Positions 32,261 through 40,992 of a stretch of 48,449 nucleotides of DNA are shown here, one piece after another. Position 1 is the first letter of the stretch. Every line of letters starts with the position of its first letter. The notes under the pieces were generated by a model. That model had not been told where the DNA came from, made no database searches, and saw only the letters and a list, made by a program, of their open reading frames with translations. The DNA is from Oscillospiraceae bacterium (GTDB lineage Bacteria > Bacillota > Clostridia > Oscillospirales > Oscillospiraceae): the NCBI GenBank assembly GCA_022800525.1, contig JAAWQM010000018.1, forward strand, positions 1-48,449, read 5' to 3'. The position numbers and the translations under genes were made by a program.

Positions 32261-33052
32261 CTATACCGCCATATACTGCCAGGTATTGTATATGCTGATA
32301 CAGATAATCACTGCCATCAGTGTGACGAACAGCTTGTCCACAGCCGGGCCGCTCAGCCTCCTGTTGAACTGCCGTCCGGCAGCGCCCCCCAGGATGCCCC
32401 CCAGAACCATGAGGAGCAGCGCGGTCAGCTCAAATTCCGGTACGGTATGCGTCGCAATGGTCATCAGCAGACTGGCGGCCTGACTGAAAAGGATGATGTA
32501 AAGGCTGTTGGCAGCGGCGGTTTTGGTCTCCATGCTGAAAAAGAAGCCGAGCGCCACCAGATTGATGGGGCCGCCGCCGATGCCCAGGAAGCTGGAGCAG
32601 ATCCCCAGCGCAAGGCCGATGACGCCGCACAGGACCGGCGAGCTGATCCGGTGCGTGGAGATGCTTTTCCGTTTAAGGGTGTAGAGCAGCGTCCCCAGCG
32701 TAATGACCGTCAGACAGGCGGCCTGGACCGCGCCGACGCCGTTGGGATTGGCGAACAGGCTCTTTATCGCGGTAAACATCTGCTTGCCCGCGACTCCGCC
32801 CGCCGCTGCGCCGATGGCCAGCGGCGTTCCGCTCCGCAGCTCGACCCCGCCGTCCCCGGCCAGCAGCCCCTTCCCTACGGAATAGCAGCTCATGGACAGG
32901 ACGGCGCAGCCGGACAGGAAGCTGATGGCGGGGACGCTGGCCAGACCCAACAGGTCCAGGACCGGTTTGATAATGATCCCGCCGCCGATGCCGCAGATGG
33001 AGCCCACCGTGGAGGCCAGCAGGCTGACCACCAGGAAGAGTAAGTTTTTCAT
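32261..33052 (-). CDS. TauE/SafE-family exporter
   Basis: A 263-residue membrane protein of the TauE/SafE (DUF81) family, with about seven to eight membrane segments in two halves. Features are the opening LVVSLLASTVGSICGIGGGIIIKPVL and its repeat near 145 (ALGICSSFLGIGGGPINLVAL), an internal-duplication mark of the family. Family members export sulfite, sulfoacetate or other organic anions. It is convergent with the sulfatase-maturase gene, whose clients release sulfate; a link is possible but not shown. There is no promoter call. Confidence 0.88.
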   Translation of the reverse strand: MKNLLFLVVSLLASTVGSICGIGGGIIIKPVLDLLGLASVPAISFLSGCAVLSMSCYSVGKGLLAGDGGVELRSGTPLAIGAAAGGVAGKQMFTAIKSLFANPNGVGAVQAACLTVITLGTLLYTLKRKSISTHRISSPVLCGVIGLALGICSSFLGIGGGPINLVALGFFFSMETKTAAANSLYIILFSQAASLLMTIATHTVPEFELTALLLMVLGGILGGAAGRQFNRRLSGPAVDKLFVTLMAVIICISIYNTWQYMAV

Positions 33053-33213
33053 GGATACCGCGCCTCCCCGGATTAAGATGACTAGACGATGTTTGAGCTC
33101 CTCCTGCGAGGCTCAGAAATAAGCGTTGTTGAAAAGGTATCCCCTCTCCTTAAACGGAAGATAACTGATAACATATGCCCCCGCATGGGCCGCCAGATCA
33201 TTGGCCGGCGGGG

Positions 33214-34665
33214 TCAAGCCCCCGCCCCGTTTACTTTCGCCTCGTTGTCCAGGTCCTCCTTCTCCTTGGGAATAATGATGTTGAGGACGATAGCCAGAAC
33301 AGCCGCCGGAACGATGCCGGAGCCGCCGAAGATCAGCTGTACCGCCTGGGGCAGGCCCGCCAGCGCGCCGCTGGTGGCTCCCAGGCCGAAGCCAAGACCC
33401 ATGGCTATGGACACGATGGTGACCACACGGTTGGTAATGCCGTACTTGGTCAGCAGCTTGATGCCGGACACGGCGATGGAAGCGAACATCATGACCGCCG
33501 CGCCGCCCAGGACGCTCTGGGGCATGATGGAGATGACCGCCGCCAGCTTGGGGCTCAGGCCCGCCAACACCAGGAAGACCGCCCCGCAGGTCAGCGCCAT
33601 GCGGTTGACCACCTTGGTCATAGTCACCAGACCTACGTTCTGGGAGAAAGAGGTGGTAGGCAGGGAGCTGAACAGGGAGGAAATAAAGGAGCCTATACCG
33701 TCACAGATGACGCCGCCGGACAGCTCCTTGGCCGTGGCCTCGCGGCCCATGCCGCCCTCGATGCACCCGGAGATGTCGCCGATGGTTTCCACGGCGGTGA
33801 CCAGGAACATGATGAGGATGGAGAGAATGGCGTGAATGTCGAATACCGGCTTTACCGGCAGAATCCTGGGGACCGAGAACCAGTGGGCTTCGCCGATTTT
33901 GGACCAGTTGACGTACCAGGAGGCGGTATAAGCCGCGCCGTCGGCGTCCGTCAGCTCGTGGGGCATCACCATACCCATGACAGAGGCGGCGATATAGCCC
34001 ACGATGATGCCGCAGAGGATGCAGGACGTGGAGGTAATGCCCCTTGTAAAGTGTTTCAGTCCGACGATCACCGCCAGCACCAGCAGGCCCAGCAGCAGAT
34101 TGGGGACAGAACCGAAGTCCTTGGCCCCGCTGCCGCCGGCAAAGGAGTTGACGCCTACGCTGATCAGGCTCAGGCCGATGGCAAGGACCACGCTGCCGGT
34201 GACCACCGGCGGGAAGAATTTACGCAGGGGCTTGATGAAGAAGCCCAGCGCCGCTTCGCAGAGACCGCCGATCATACCCGCGCCGATAATCGCGCCGTAG
34301 GACGCCAGACCGCCGCCCAGGGCGCTGTTGGCGGCTACGCCCCGCATGACGCCCAGGAAGCCGGAGCTGGTGCCCATGATGACGGGCACCTGTCCGCCGA
34401 CGGGGCCGATGGACCATAATTGAATGAGGGTGATGATTCCCGCCGCCAGCATGGCGTTCTGGAGCAGGGTCACATAGATATCGGGATGGTCGCTGGTGAT
34501 GCCGCAGATGCCGCATATAATCATCAGCGGCGTCAGGTTGCCCACGAACATGGCCAGCACGTGCTGCAATCCCAGGGGGACCGCCTGCCGCAGAGGGATG
34601 CGCCCGCGGAACTCGTAGGGGCTGGTGTACTCTCCGGTCTTGGGGGTCTGTACGTTTTTCTTCAT
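33214..34665 (-). CDS. NCS2-family purine (xanthine/urate) permease
   Basis: A 483-residue proton-coupled nucleobase transporter of the NCS2 family, in the xanthine/urate branch. About 14 membrane segments are visible. Motifs are LGLQHVLAMFVGNLTPLMIICG (TM1), IGPVGGQVPVIMGTSSGFLG, and the signature helix region AVETIGDISGCIEGGMGREATAKELSGGVICDGIGS. SQNVGLVTMTKVVNR is typical of xanthine or uric-acid permeases. The start at 34665 follows an AGGAGG site; the upstream frame to 34764 does not. No purine riboswitch fold is recognisable in its leader. An extended -10 promoter lies at 34743-34735. Confidence 0.9.
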   Translation of the reverse strand: MKKNVQTPKTGEYTSPYEFRGRIPLRQAVPLGLQHVLAMFVGNLTPLMIICGICGITSDHPDIYVTLLQNAMLAAGIITLIQLWSIGPVGGQVPVIMGTSSGFLGVMRGVAANSALGGGLASYGAIIGAGMIGGLCEAALGFFIKPLRKFFPPVVTGSVVLAIGLSLISVGVNSFAGGSGAKDFGSVPNLLLGLLVLAVIVGLKHFTRGITSTSCILCGIIVGYIAASVMGMVMPHELTDADGAAYTASWYVNWSKIGEAHWFSVPRILPVKPVFDIHAILSILIMFLVTAVETIGDISGCIEGGMGREATAKELSGGVICDGIGSFISSLFSSLPTTSFSQNVGLVTMTKVVNRMALTCGAVFLVLAGLSPKLAAVISIMPQSVLGGAAVMMFASIAVSGIKLLTKYGITNRVVTIVSIAMGLGFGLGATSGALAGLPQAVQLIFGGSGIVPAAVLAIVLNIIIPKEKEDLDNEAKVNGAGA

Positions 34666-34734
34666 GTTTTCTGCCTCCTGATATGCTTTTGTCGTTATGA
34701 CGGCTGGCCGGGGGACTGCCAGCGTCCGTATCTG

Positions 34735-34743
34735 ATTATAACA
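34735..34743 (-). promoter_or_regulatory. Extended -10 promoter for the NCS2 permease
   Basis: TGTTATAAT on the minus strand, with the leader containing a hairpin (gctggc...gccagc, 34703-34723). The -35 is weak. Confidence 0.45.
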
Positions 34744-34861
34744 GAACTGTTTCACGGAAACCATGCGCTATTATGCTAATTTTTTCCGGGTATTTTATGC
34801 AAATTGCCCCAAATGCCCATACTCGCGAGGCTGTGCGGTGGATTGAATATGCAGATATGCG

Positions 34862-34878
34862 GTATATTGTGAATATAC
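34862..34878. promoter_or_regulatory. Operator-like palindrome between the permease and argG
   Basis: GTATATT (34862-34868), a GTG centre and AATATAC (34872-34878), a perfect 7-3-7 inverted repeat. It lies about 120 bases from the permease promoter and 150 from the argG promoter, so which gene it serves is unknown. Confidence 0.35.
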
Positions 34879-35013
34879 GGCATGCCGGCATGTTGCGTCC
34901 TGCGGGGCCGATTGGATGCCTGCACCGGCATTTTGCCCTTTGATTTAAGAGTTATCCGGTAAAATGCACAAGTAATATCAGCGGAAGCATATGGAATTCA
35001 TGGAAAGTATGTA

Positions 35014-35049
35014 TTGCATAAATAACCATTTTGATGTAATATATATTCA
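35014..35049 (+). promoter_or_regulatory. argG promoter with an ArgR-box-like site
   Basis: TTGCAT (35014-35019), a 17-base spacer, TAATAT (35037-35042). An ARG-box-like sequence, GTAAT-ATAT-ATTCA (35036-35049), has 8 of 10 core positions of the arginine repressor consensus (TGAAT and ATTCA flanking four A/T bases). It overlaps the -10. A weaker site, TGCAT-AAAT-AACCA (35015-35028), covers the spacer. ArgR itself is not in the window. Confidence 0.5.
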
Positions 35050-35090
35050 CAACAACACCAGAAACACATTGTGCGGGAGGATACTTATTT

Positions 35091-36314
35091 ATGAGCAAGA
35101 AAGAAATCAAGAAGATCGTGCTGGCATATTCCGGCGGTCTGGATACATCTATCATTATTCCCTGGCTGAAGGAGAACTACAACAACGCGGAGGTCATCGC
35201 GGTGGCCGCGGACGTTGGCCAGGGCGACGAGCTGGACGGTCTGGAGGAAAAGGCCCTCAAGACCGGCGCGTCCAAGCTCTATATTGAGGACCTGGTGGAC
35301 GAGATGGTGGACGACGTGGTCATCCCCTCCATGATGATGGGCGCCAAGTATGAGGACTATCTGCTGGGCACGGCGTTTGCCCGGCCCATTATTGCCAAGC
35401 GGCTGGTGGAGATTGCCAAGAAGGAGGGCGCGGACGCGGTGGCCCACGGCTGCACCGGCAAGGGGAACGATCAGGTGCGTTTTGAGCTGGCCATCAAGCG
35501 GCTGGCTCCGGAGCTGACGATCATTGCACCCTGGCGTGAGTGGGACATCAAGGGCCGGGAAGAGGAGATCGATTATGCCGAGGCCCACAATGTGCCTTTG
35601 AAAATCAGCCGGGAGACCAATTATTCCAAGGACAAGAACCTGTGGCATCTGAGCCATGAGGGGCTGGACCTGGAGGACCCGGCCAACGAGCCGAAGTATG
35701 ATGAGCCTGGGTTCCTGGAGATGAGCGTGTCTCCGGCGATGGCTCCGGACGCGCCCACGTATGTGACGCTGGATTTTGTGAAGGGTGTGCCTGTGGCGCT
35801 GGACGGTGAGAAGATGAAGGCCAGCGATATTGTGCGCAAGCTGAACAAGCTGGGCGGCGAGAATGGGATTGGGCTGCTGGACATTGTGGAGAACCGGCTG
35901 GTGGGCATGAAGGACCGGGGCGTTTATGAGACGCCGGGCGGCACGATTTTGTATCGGGCCCATGAGGTTCTGGAGATGATTACCCTGGACAAGGACACCA
36001 AGCACATGAAGAGCAAGCTGGCGGTGGATTTTGCCGATCTGGTTTATAACGGCAAGTGGTTTTCCACGCTGCGGGAGTGCTTGCAGGCGTTTGCGGTGAA
36101 GAGCCAGGAGCATGTCACGGGACAGGTGAAGCTGAAGCTTTACAAGGGGAATATGATTACGGCCTCGGTCACGTCTCCGGAGACGCTGTATTCTGAAAAT
36201 CTGGTGACCTTTGAGGAGAGCGACTATAATCAGGCGGACGCGACTGGGTTTATCAATCTGTGGGGGCTGCCTGATACGGTGCAGGCTCTGCGGGAGCAGG
36301 GGAATCTGAAATAA
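35091..36314 (+). CDS. argG: Argininosuccinate synthase
   Basis: Joins citrulline and aspartate with ATP to argininosuccinate in the penultimate step of arginine synthesis. The 407-residue protein has the PP-loop AYSGGLDTS (12-20), [23 protein letters not shown] at about 117-131, and ETPGGTIL near 277. This is the standard length. It starts with [13 protein letters not shown] after a GGGAGG site, under a promoter with an ArgR-box-like site. A terminator-like hairpin follows, so argG is probably separate from argH, 477 bases on. Confidence 0.98.
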   Translation: MSKKEIKKIVLAYSGGLDTSIIIPWLKENYNNAEVIAVAADVGQGDELDGLEEKALKTGASKLYIEDLVDEMVDDVVIPSMMMGAKYEDYLLGTAFARPIIAKRLVEIAKKEGADAVAHGCTGKGNDQVRFELAIKRLAPELTIIAPWREWDIKGREEEIDYAEAHNVPLKISRETNYSKDKNLWHLSHEGLDLEDPANEPKYDEPGFLEMSVSPAMAPDAPTYVTLDFVKGVPVALDGEKMKASDIVRKLNKLGGENGIGLLDIVENRLVGMKDRGVYETPGGTILYRAHEVLEMITLDKDTKHMKSKLAVDFADLVYNGKWFSTLRECLQAFAVKSQEHVTGQVKLKLYKGNMITASVTSPETLYSENLVTFEESDYNQADATGFINLWGLPDTVQALREQGNLK

Positions 36315-36320
36315 TTCATG

Positions 36321-36344
36321 CCGGGGGCGTTTTCCTGCCCCCGG
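36321..36344 (+). terminator. Terminator-like hairpin after argG
   Basis: CCGGGGGC (36321-36328) and GCCCCCGG (36337-36344) with an eight-base loop, followed by TTCCCCCTTATTTG. The T-run is weak. Confidence 0.55.
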
Positions 36345-36378
36345 TTCCCCCTTATTTGTTGGGACGTGATTAGAATAT

Positions 36379-36725
36379 CCGCCCCTACACAGATGTATCA
36401 GGCCAGAAACATTCTGCGTTAGAACACCCCGCCGGCCGGTCATTGTGCCTGCGGCCCAACGACCGGCCCGGCAGTGCCGCTAGCGCGTCACTGCCCGGAT
36501 GGCTCTGTCCCTTTAACAGGGCGTCAGCCGGAGTTGGTCTATTGCCAGACCACTAGATCAGATGCCCGAAGGACCTCTTGTTCACGGGGCACCGCAGCTC
36601 TTCACCTGCGCCCAAGGTTCGATAAACCCCCGCATTGGAGGTCCGGAACCTTGGTTCCGGTGTACTTTTGCCTACTTTTCCTACAAGGGAAAAGTAGGCC
36701 CGGGGTCCGGGGCGGGGAGCGCCCG
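36379..36725. repeat. Composite intergenic repeat, type II, copy 2
   Basis: It matches 2461-2800 in order and orientation, starting with the TATCCGCCCCTAC half of a REP palindrome. It has a 50-base extra GC-rich hairpin (CCGGCC...GGCCGG) before GGCTCTGTCCCTTTAACAGG. It ends with the long hairpin TACTTTTCCTACAAGGGAAA then AGTA and GGGGCGGGGAGC. It fills most of the argG-argH gap (36315-36791); the rest holds a 7-base hairpin at 36752-36770 just before the argH site and no visible promoter. Confidence 0.7.
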
Positions 36726-36791
36726 GAGTAACGAATAGAAAGCATTAACCCTCGCGCCGGGACGGCGCGAAGAAACAACGAGGAAAAAAGT

Positions 36792-38189
36792 ATGAAGCTT
36801 TGGGGAGGCCGGTTTCGGAAGGAGACCGACAGTTTAGTTAACGACTTCAATTCTTCCATTCCATTTGACAGCCGCCTGTACCGGGAGGATATAGCGGGCA
36901 GCATAGCCCATGCGGCGATGCTGGCGGACTGCGGCATCATCACGCGGGAGGATCAGGAACAGATCACCAGCGGCCTGCAAGGCATCCTGGCGGGAATTGA
37001 GGCCGGGGAGATTGAATTCACCGCCAGCAACGAGGACATCCACATGAACATTGAGTCCCTGCTGACGCAGCGGATCGGCGAGGCGGGCAAACGCCTCCAC
37101 ACCGCACGCAGCCGGAACGATCAGGTCGCTGTGGACCTGCGCCTCTACCTGCGGGGGGAGATCGAAACCATTACGGGGCAGATTCTGGACCTCCAGCAGG
37201 CCATTCTGGATCAGGCCAAGCAGCACCAGAATACTGTCATGCCAGGGTATACCCACTTGCAGCGGGCGCAGCCTATCTCCTTCGCACAGCATCTGCTGGC
37301 CTACGGCGCGCAGCTCCAGCGGGATGTGACCCGGCTGGCCGACTGCAAGGCGCGAATGAATATCTGCCCCCTGGGCAGCGGCGCGCTGGCGGGCACCACC
37401 TACCCCATCGACCGCTGGCAGACCGCAAAGCTGCTGGGCTTCGACGCCCCCTGCTCCAACAGCCTGGACGGCGTCAGCGACCGGGATTACGCGATTGAGC
37501 TTCTCAGCGGCTTGTCTATTTTAATGATGCACCTCAGCCGGTTCGCGGAGGAAATCATCCTCTGGTGCAGCTGGGAGTTCAAATTCATCGAGCTGGACGA
37601 CGCCTATTCCACCGGCAGCTCCATTATGCCCCAGAAGAAAAATCCCGATGTGGCCGAGCTGGTCCGGGGCAAGACCGGACGGGTATACGGCAGCCTTATG
37701 GGACTGCTCACCACCATGAAGGGCATCCCACTGGCCTACAACAAGGATATGCAGGAGGACAAGGAGCCGGTTTTTGACGCCGTGGATACGGTGAAAATGT
37801 GCCTGCCGGTATTTACCGGGATGCTGTCTACCATGCGGGTACTTCCTCAGAACATGCGGCGGGCCGCCGGAGGCGGGTTCATCAACGCCACCGACTGCGC
37901 CGACTATCTGACCAAAAAGGGGATGCCCTTCCGGGACGCGTACACGGCCGTGGGCAATCTGGTCTACTACTGTACGGAAAAGGGCAGGCTGCTGGAGGAG
38001 CTGAGCCTGGAGGAGCTGCAAAGCATCTCCCCCCTGTTCGGCGAGGATGTGTATGAGGCCCTCAGCCTGGAAGCCTGCATGGGCCAGCGCCGGAGCTACG
38101 GCGGCCCCGCCGTGGAGGAGACCTCCAGGCAGATCGAAGAGCTGGCGAAGTTTATCGCACAGCAGAAGGAGGCGTGTCATGGAGCATGA
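36792..38189 (+). CDS. argH: Argininosuccinate lyase
   Basis: Splits argininosuccinate to arginine and fumarate, the last step. The 465-residue protein opens [13 protein letters not shown], has [15 protein letters not shown] near 115-129, [12 protein letters not shown] near 156, and the signature loop [15 protein letters not shown] near 276-290 with the catalytic Ser. Its 3' end overlaps the next gene by 11 bases. argG is upstream behind a repeat, so argH appears to start a new unit (argH to argJ). Confidence 0.97.
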   Translation: MKLWGGRFRKETDSLVNDFNSSIPFDSRLYREDIAGSIAHAAMLADCGIITREDQEQITSGLQGILAGIEAGEIEFTASNEDIHMNIESLLTQRIGEAGKRLHTARSRNDQVAVDLRLYLRGEIETITGQILDLQQAILDQAKQHQNTVMPGYTHLQRAQPISFAQHLLAYGAQLQRDVTRLADCKARMNICPLGSGALAGTTYPIDRWQTAKLLGFDAPCSNSLDGVSDRDYAIELLSGLSILMMHLSRFAEEIILWCSWEFKFIELDDAYSTGSSIMPQKKNPDVAELVRGKTGRVYGSLMGLLTTMKGIPLAYNKDMQEDKEPVFDAVDTVKMCLPVFTGMLSTMRVLPQNMRRAAGGGFINATDCADYLTKKGMPFRDAYTAVGNLVYYCTEKGRLLEELSLEELQSISPLFGEDVYEALSLEACMGQRRSYGGPAVEETSRQIEELAKFIAQQKEACHGA

Positions 38190-38688
38190 AGAGCTGCTTG
38201 AAATCGCACGGATCATTTCAGACGGAGACGAGGCCGTTCTGAAGGAGATGAGCGGCTGCCTTACGGATACAGAAGCCTTTTATGAGGCCCGCCGGGAGCG
38301 GTATGAGGAGCGGTGCGTGGACGCCGGGGACGATCCGCTGAAAATCCGGCTGCTGGGCCTTGTGGATATTCTGGAGGAGCATGGATATGTCTGCGAGCGG
38401 GACTGGAAGGATGAAAAAGAGGACTTTTTCTACTTTTTCAGCAGCCTTCACGGCATAAAACGCCTGAAGCTGGATATGCAGGAGGCGTGGCTGGACGAGG
38501 ACGGGGATATTGAGGAATGGTGCGGTATCCTGAACGAAAAGTGGACGGACCGCCAGTGCTGCGCCGCGGCTGTCGGGATTGACAGCGACAGCTATGTGCT
38601 GTTCACGTGTACGCTGGAGGAGCTGGCGCGGCTGGAAAAGCTGGCCCCGGCGGAGTATCCTATTGAAAAGGTTGGACGCTATGAGTAA
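38179..38688 (+). CDS. DUF6630-like protein in the arginine cluster
   Basis: A 169-residue acidic protein I would place tentatively in the DUF6630 group. It opens with [20 protein letters not shown], then has [35 protein letters not shown] in the centre, which is the family-like block. A Cys pair ([11 protein letters not shown]) follows. There is no membrane segment or catalytic motif that I can name. It overlaps argH by 11 bases and argC by eight, so it is translated with the operon. Its presence in an arginine cluster is unusual and its function unknown. Confidence 0.7.
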   Translation: MEHEELLEIARIISDGDEAVLKEMSGCLTDTEAFYEARRERYEERCVDAGDDPLKIRLLGLVDILEEHGYVCERDWKDEKEDFFYFFSSLHGIKRLKLDMQEAWLDEDGDIEEWCGILNEKWTDRQCCAAAVGIDSDSYVLFTCTLEELARLEKLAPAEYPIEKVGRYE

Positions 38689-39634
38689 ACCAAAAATTTA
38701 TATTGACGGCAAGGAGGGCACCACCGGCCTCCAGATTTACGACCGGCTGGCGGGCCGGGAGGACATTGAGCTGCTGCTCATCGACGAGGACAAACGGAAG
38801 GATTCCGCCGAGCGCAAAAAGCTGATGAACGCTGCGGAGCTGGTGTTTTTGTGCCTGCCGGACGCCGCCGCTGTGGAAGCGGTGGAGCTGGTGGAGAACC
38901 CTGACACCCGCATCATCGACGCCTCTACTGCCCACCGGACCGCTCCCGGCTGGGTGTACGGCTTTCCGGAGCTGGGCGCGGACCAGCGGGAGGCCATCCG
39001 GACCGCGAAGCGGGTCGCCAACCCCGGCTGCTACGCCACAGGCTTCATCTCCCTGATCGCGCCGCTGGTGAAGCGGGGGCTGCTGTCCCCTGACGCGCCC
39101 CTGATATGCCACGCCGTTTCCGGCTACACCGGCGCAGGAAAGAAGTCCATTGCCCAATATGAGGCGGAGGAGCGCGAGCCGGAGCTGGCCAGCCCCCGGC
39201 ACTATGCCGTGACGCTGGCCCACAAGCACATTCCGGAGATGATGCAGGTCTGCGGGCTCACCCGGAAACCCATTTTTATACCGATGATCTGTGATTTCCC
39301 CCAGGGCATGGTGGTGACGGTGCCTCTGTATCTGGATATGCTCAGCGGCACGCAGACGCTGGACAGCCTGCGGCAGGTCTACAACGGCTTCTATGCCGGT
39401 TCCCGGTTCGTCACCGTCCGGCCCCCGGAGGCCCCGGCCTGCGGGTTCATCGGGTCCAACAATCTGGCGGGGACCAACGACCTCCAGATCTTTGTCTGCG
39501 GCAATGCGGAGCAGGTCATGCTGGCAGCCCGGCTGGACAATCTGGGCAAAGGCGCGTCCGGCGCGGCGGTACAGAATATGAATCTTATGCTGGGCCTCCC
39601 GGAGGAGTCCGGGCTGGTCAGACAGGAGAGTTAA
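38681..39634 (+). CDS. argC: N-acetyl-gamma-glutamyl-phosphate reductase, type 2
   Basis: Reduces N-acetylglutamyl phosphate to the semialdehyde with NADPH. The 317-residue length and the sequence IYIDGKEGTTGLQIYDRL mark the shorter type 2 group. The catalytic cysteine is C117 in NPGCYATGF. SGYTGAGKK and HKHIPEMMQ follow. The start overlaps the previous gene (ATGAGTAA). argJ starts one base after the stop, so the order argC-argJ is coupled, as in many bacteria. Confidence 0.95.
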   Translation: MSKPKIYIDGKEGTTGLQIYDRLAGREDIELLLIDEDKRKDSAERKKLMNAAELVFLCLPDAAAVEAVELVENPDTRIIDASTAHRTAPGWVYGFPELGADQREAIRTAKRVANPGCYATGFISLIAPLVKRGLLSPDAPLICHAVSGYTGAGKKSIAQYEAEEREPELASPRHYAVTLAHKHIPEMMQVCGLTRKPIFIPMICDFPQGMVVTVPLYLDMLSGTQTLDSLRQVYNGFYAGSRFVTVRPPEAPACGFIGSNNLAGTNDLQIFVCGNAEQVMLAARLDNLGKGASGAAVQNMNLMLGLPEESGLVRQES

Positions 39635-39635
39635 C

Positions 39636-40862
39636 ATGAGTCAGATGATTTCCGGCGGCGTGTGCGCCGCCCAGGGGTTCCGGGCCGCCGGACTCCATGT
39701 GGGTGTCAAAACCCACGCCACCTGGAAGAAGGACTTGGCGCTGATCGTCTCCGACACGCCCTGCAAGGTGGCCGCAATGTTTACCAAAAATGTTGTCAAG
39801 GCGGCCCCCATCCATGTGACCCGGGACCACCTGGCAAAGGGCAGCATCCGCGCCGTGGCCGCCAACAGCGGCAACGCCAACGCCTGCGCTCCCCAAGGCG
39901 TGGAGAATGCGGAGCGGATGTGCGCGGCGGCCGCCAAGGCCATCGGCTGCGCGGCTGAGGACGTGCTGGTGGCGTCCACTGGCGTCATCGGGCAGACGCT
40001 GAACATCAAGGTCATTGAGGACGGTATGCCTGAGCTGTACGGCCTGCTGGGGCGCAGCGACGCCGCCAGCGACGCCGCAGCTCACGCCATCATGACCACC
40101 GACACCGTGAAAAAGGAGTTCGCCGCCGAGGTGTTCATCGGCGGCCAGACTGTCCGCGTCGGCGGCATCGCAAAGGGCAGCGGCATGATCCATCCCAACA
40201 TGGGCACCATGCTCTGCTTCCTCACCACTGACTGCGCCATCTCTCAGGAGATGCTGGAGGAGGCCCTGCGTGAAGTGGTGCGCATGACCTTCAACCGGAT
40301 CAGTGTGGACGGGGATACTTCCACCAACGATACCTGCTGCATCCTGGCCAACGGTATGGCCGGAAACCCGGAGATCACCGAAAAAAACGACCGCTATGTG
40401 GACTTTGTCATGGCGCTGCATGAGGTGTGCTACCTGCTGGCGCGGTCCATGGCCAAGGACGGCGAGGGCGCCAGGCACCTCATCACCTGCACGGTGCGGG
40501 GTGCGGCCAGCGAGAAACAGGCCGAGACCATCTCCAAATCCGTCATCTCCTCCACCCTCACCAAGGCCGCCGTCTTTGGCTGCGATGCCAACTGGGGGCG
40601 GGTGCTGTGCGCAATGGGGTATTCCGGAGAGAAGTTTGATCCGGAAAAGGTGGATGTTTCCTTCGCCTCTGACGCCGGGGATATCCTGGTCTGCCAGCAG
40701 GGCCGGGGGCTGGACTTCGACGAGGACCTTGCCAAGAAGATTCTGAGCGAGGATGAAATCGAGATCGACATCACCATAGCCGAGGGAGATGAGTCCTGTA
40801 CCTGCTGGGGCTGCGACATCACCTACGATTATATCAAAATCAACGGCGACTACCGCACGTGA
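39636..40862 (+). CDS. argJ: Bifunctional ornithine acetyltransferase/N-acetylglutamate synthase
   Basis: Moves the acetyl group from N-acetylornithine to glutamate, feeding the cyclic pathway; the bifunctional form can also use acetyl-CoA. The 408-residue precursor self-cleaves before the catalytic Thr, T191 in NMGTMLCF. Most family members have Ala before this Thr (ATML), here Gly. AKGSGMIHPNMG (179-190), SVDGDTSTNDTC and YTIAE-like C-terminal blocks are present. No argA is in the window, consistent with recycling through ArgJ. Whether it also makes acetylglutamate de novo is not settled by sequence. Confidence 0.95.
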   Translation: MSQMISGGVCAAQGFRAAGLHVGVKTHATWKKDLALIVSDTPCKVAAMFTKNVVKAAPIHVTRDHLAKGSIRAVAANSGNANACAPQGVENAERMCAAAAKAIGCAAEDVLVASTGVIGQTLNIKVIEDGMPELYGLLGRSDAASDAAAHAIMTTDTVKKEFAAEVFIGGQTVRVGGIAKGSGMIHPNMGTMLCFLTTDCAISQEMLEEALREVVRMTFNRISVDGDTSTNDTCCILANGMAGNPEITEKNDRYVDFVMALHEVCYLLARSMAKDGEGARHLITCTVRGAASEKQAETISKSVISSTLTKAAVFGCDANWGRVLCAMGYSGEKFDPEKVDVSFASDAGDILVCQQGRGLDFDEDLAKKILSEDEIEIDITIAEGDESCTCWGCDITYDYIKINGDYRT

Positions 40863-40870
40863 GCCGGCCT

Positions 40871-40897
40871 GTAGGAGCGGATATCATCCGCCCCTAC
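40871..40897. repeat. REP-like palindrome
   Basis: The arms are GTAGGAGCGGAT (one mismatch) and ATCCGCCCCTAC with a three-base loop, eight bases after the argJ stop. It could terminate or stabilise the argH-argJ transcript. Confidence 0.65.
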
Positions 40898-40924
40898 GGT
40901 CACGCGGAGCGGCCCTGTGGAGCG

Positions 40925-40941
40925 GGCGGATAATATCCGCC
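40925..40941. repeat. REP-like palindrome, second copy in tandem
   Basis: The arms GGCGGAT and ATCCGCC with a three-base loop, followed by GCTAC. Together with 40871 it forms a tandem pair in the argJ-argB gap. Confidence 0.6.
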
Positions 40942-40992
40942 GCTACAGAATGATACGAAAATAAACAGCTGTCCCATAAGGAGGACATGGAT

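Noticed and set aside
34666-34790. A purine riboswitch ahead of the NCS2 permease
   Set aside because: The conserved junction and loop-loop bases are not found in the leader; only a simple hairpin is visible.
40871-40941. A CRISPR array from the repeated palindromes
   Set aside because: Only two copies in tandem with unequal, short gaps and no unique spacers of constant length; no cas genes.
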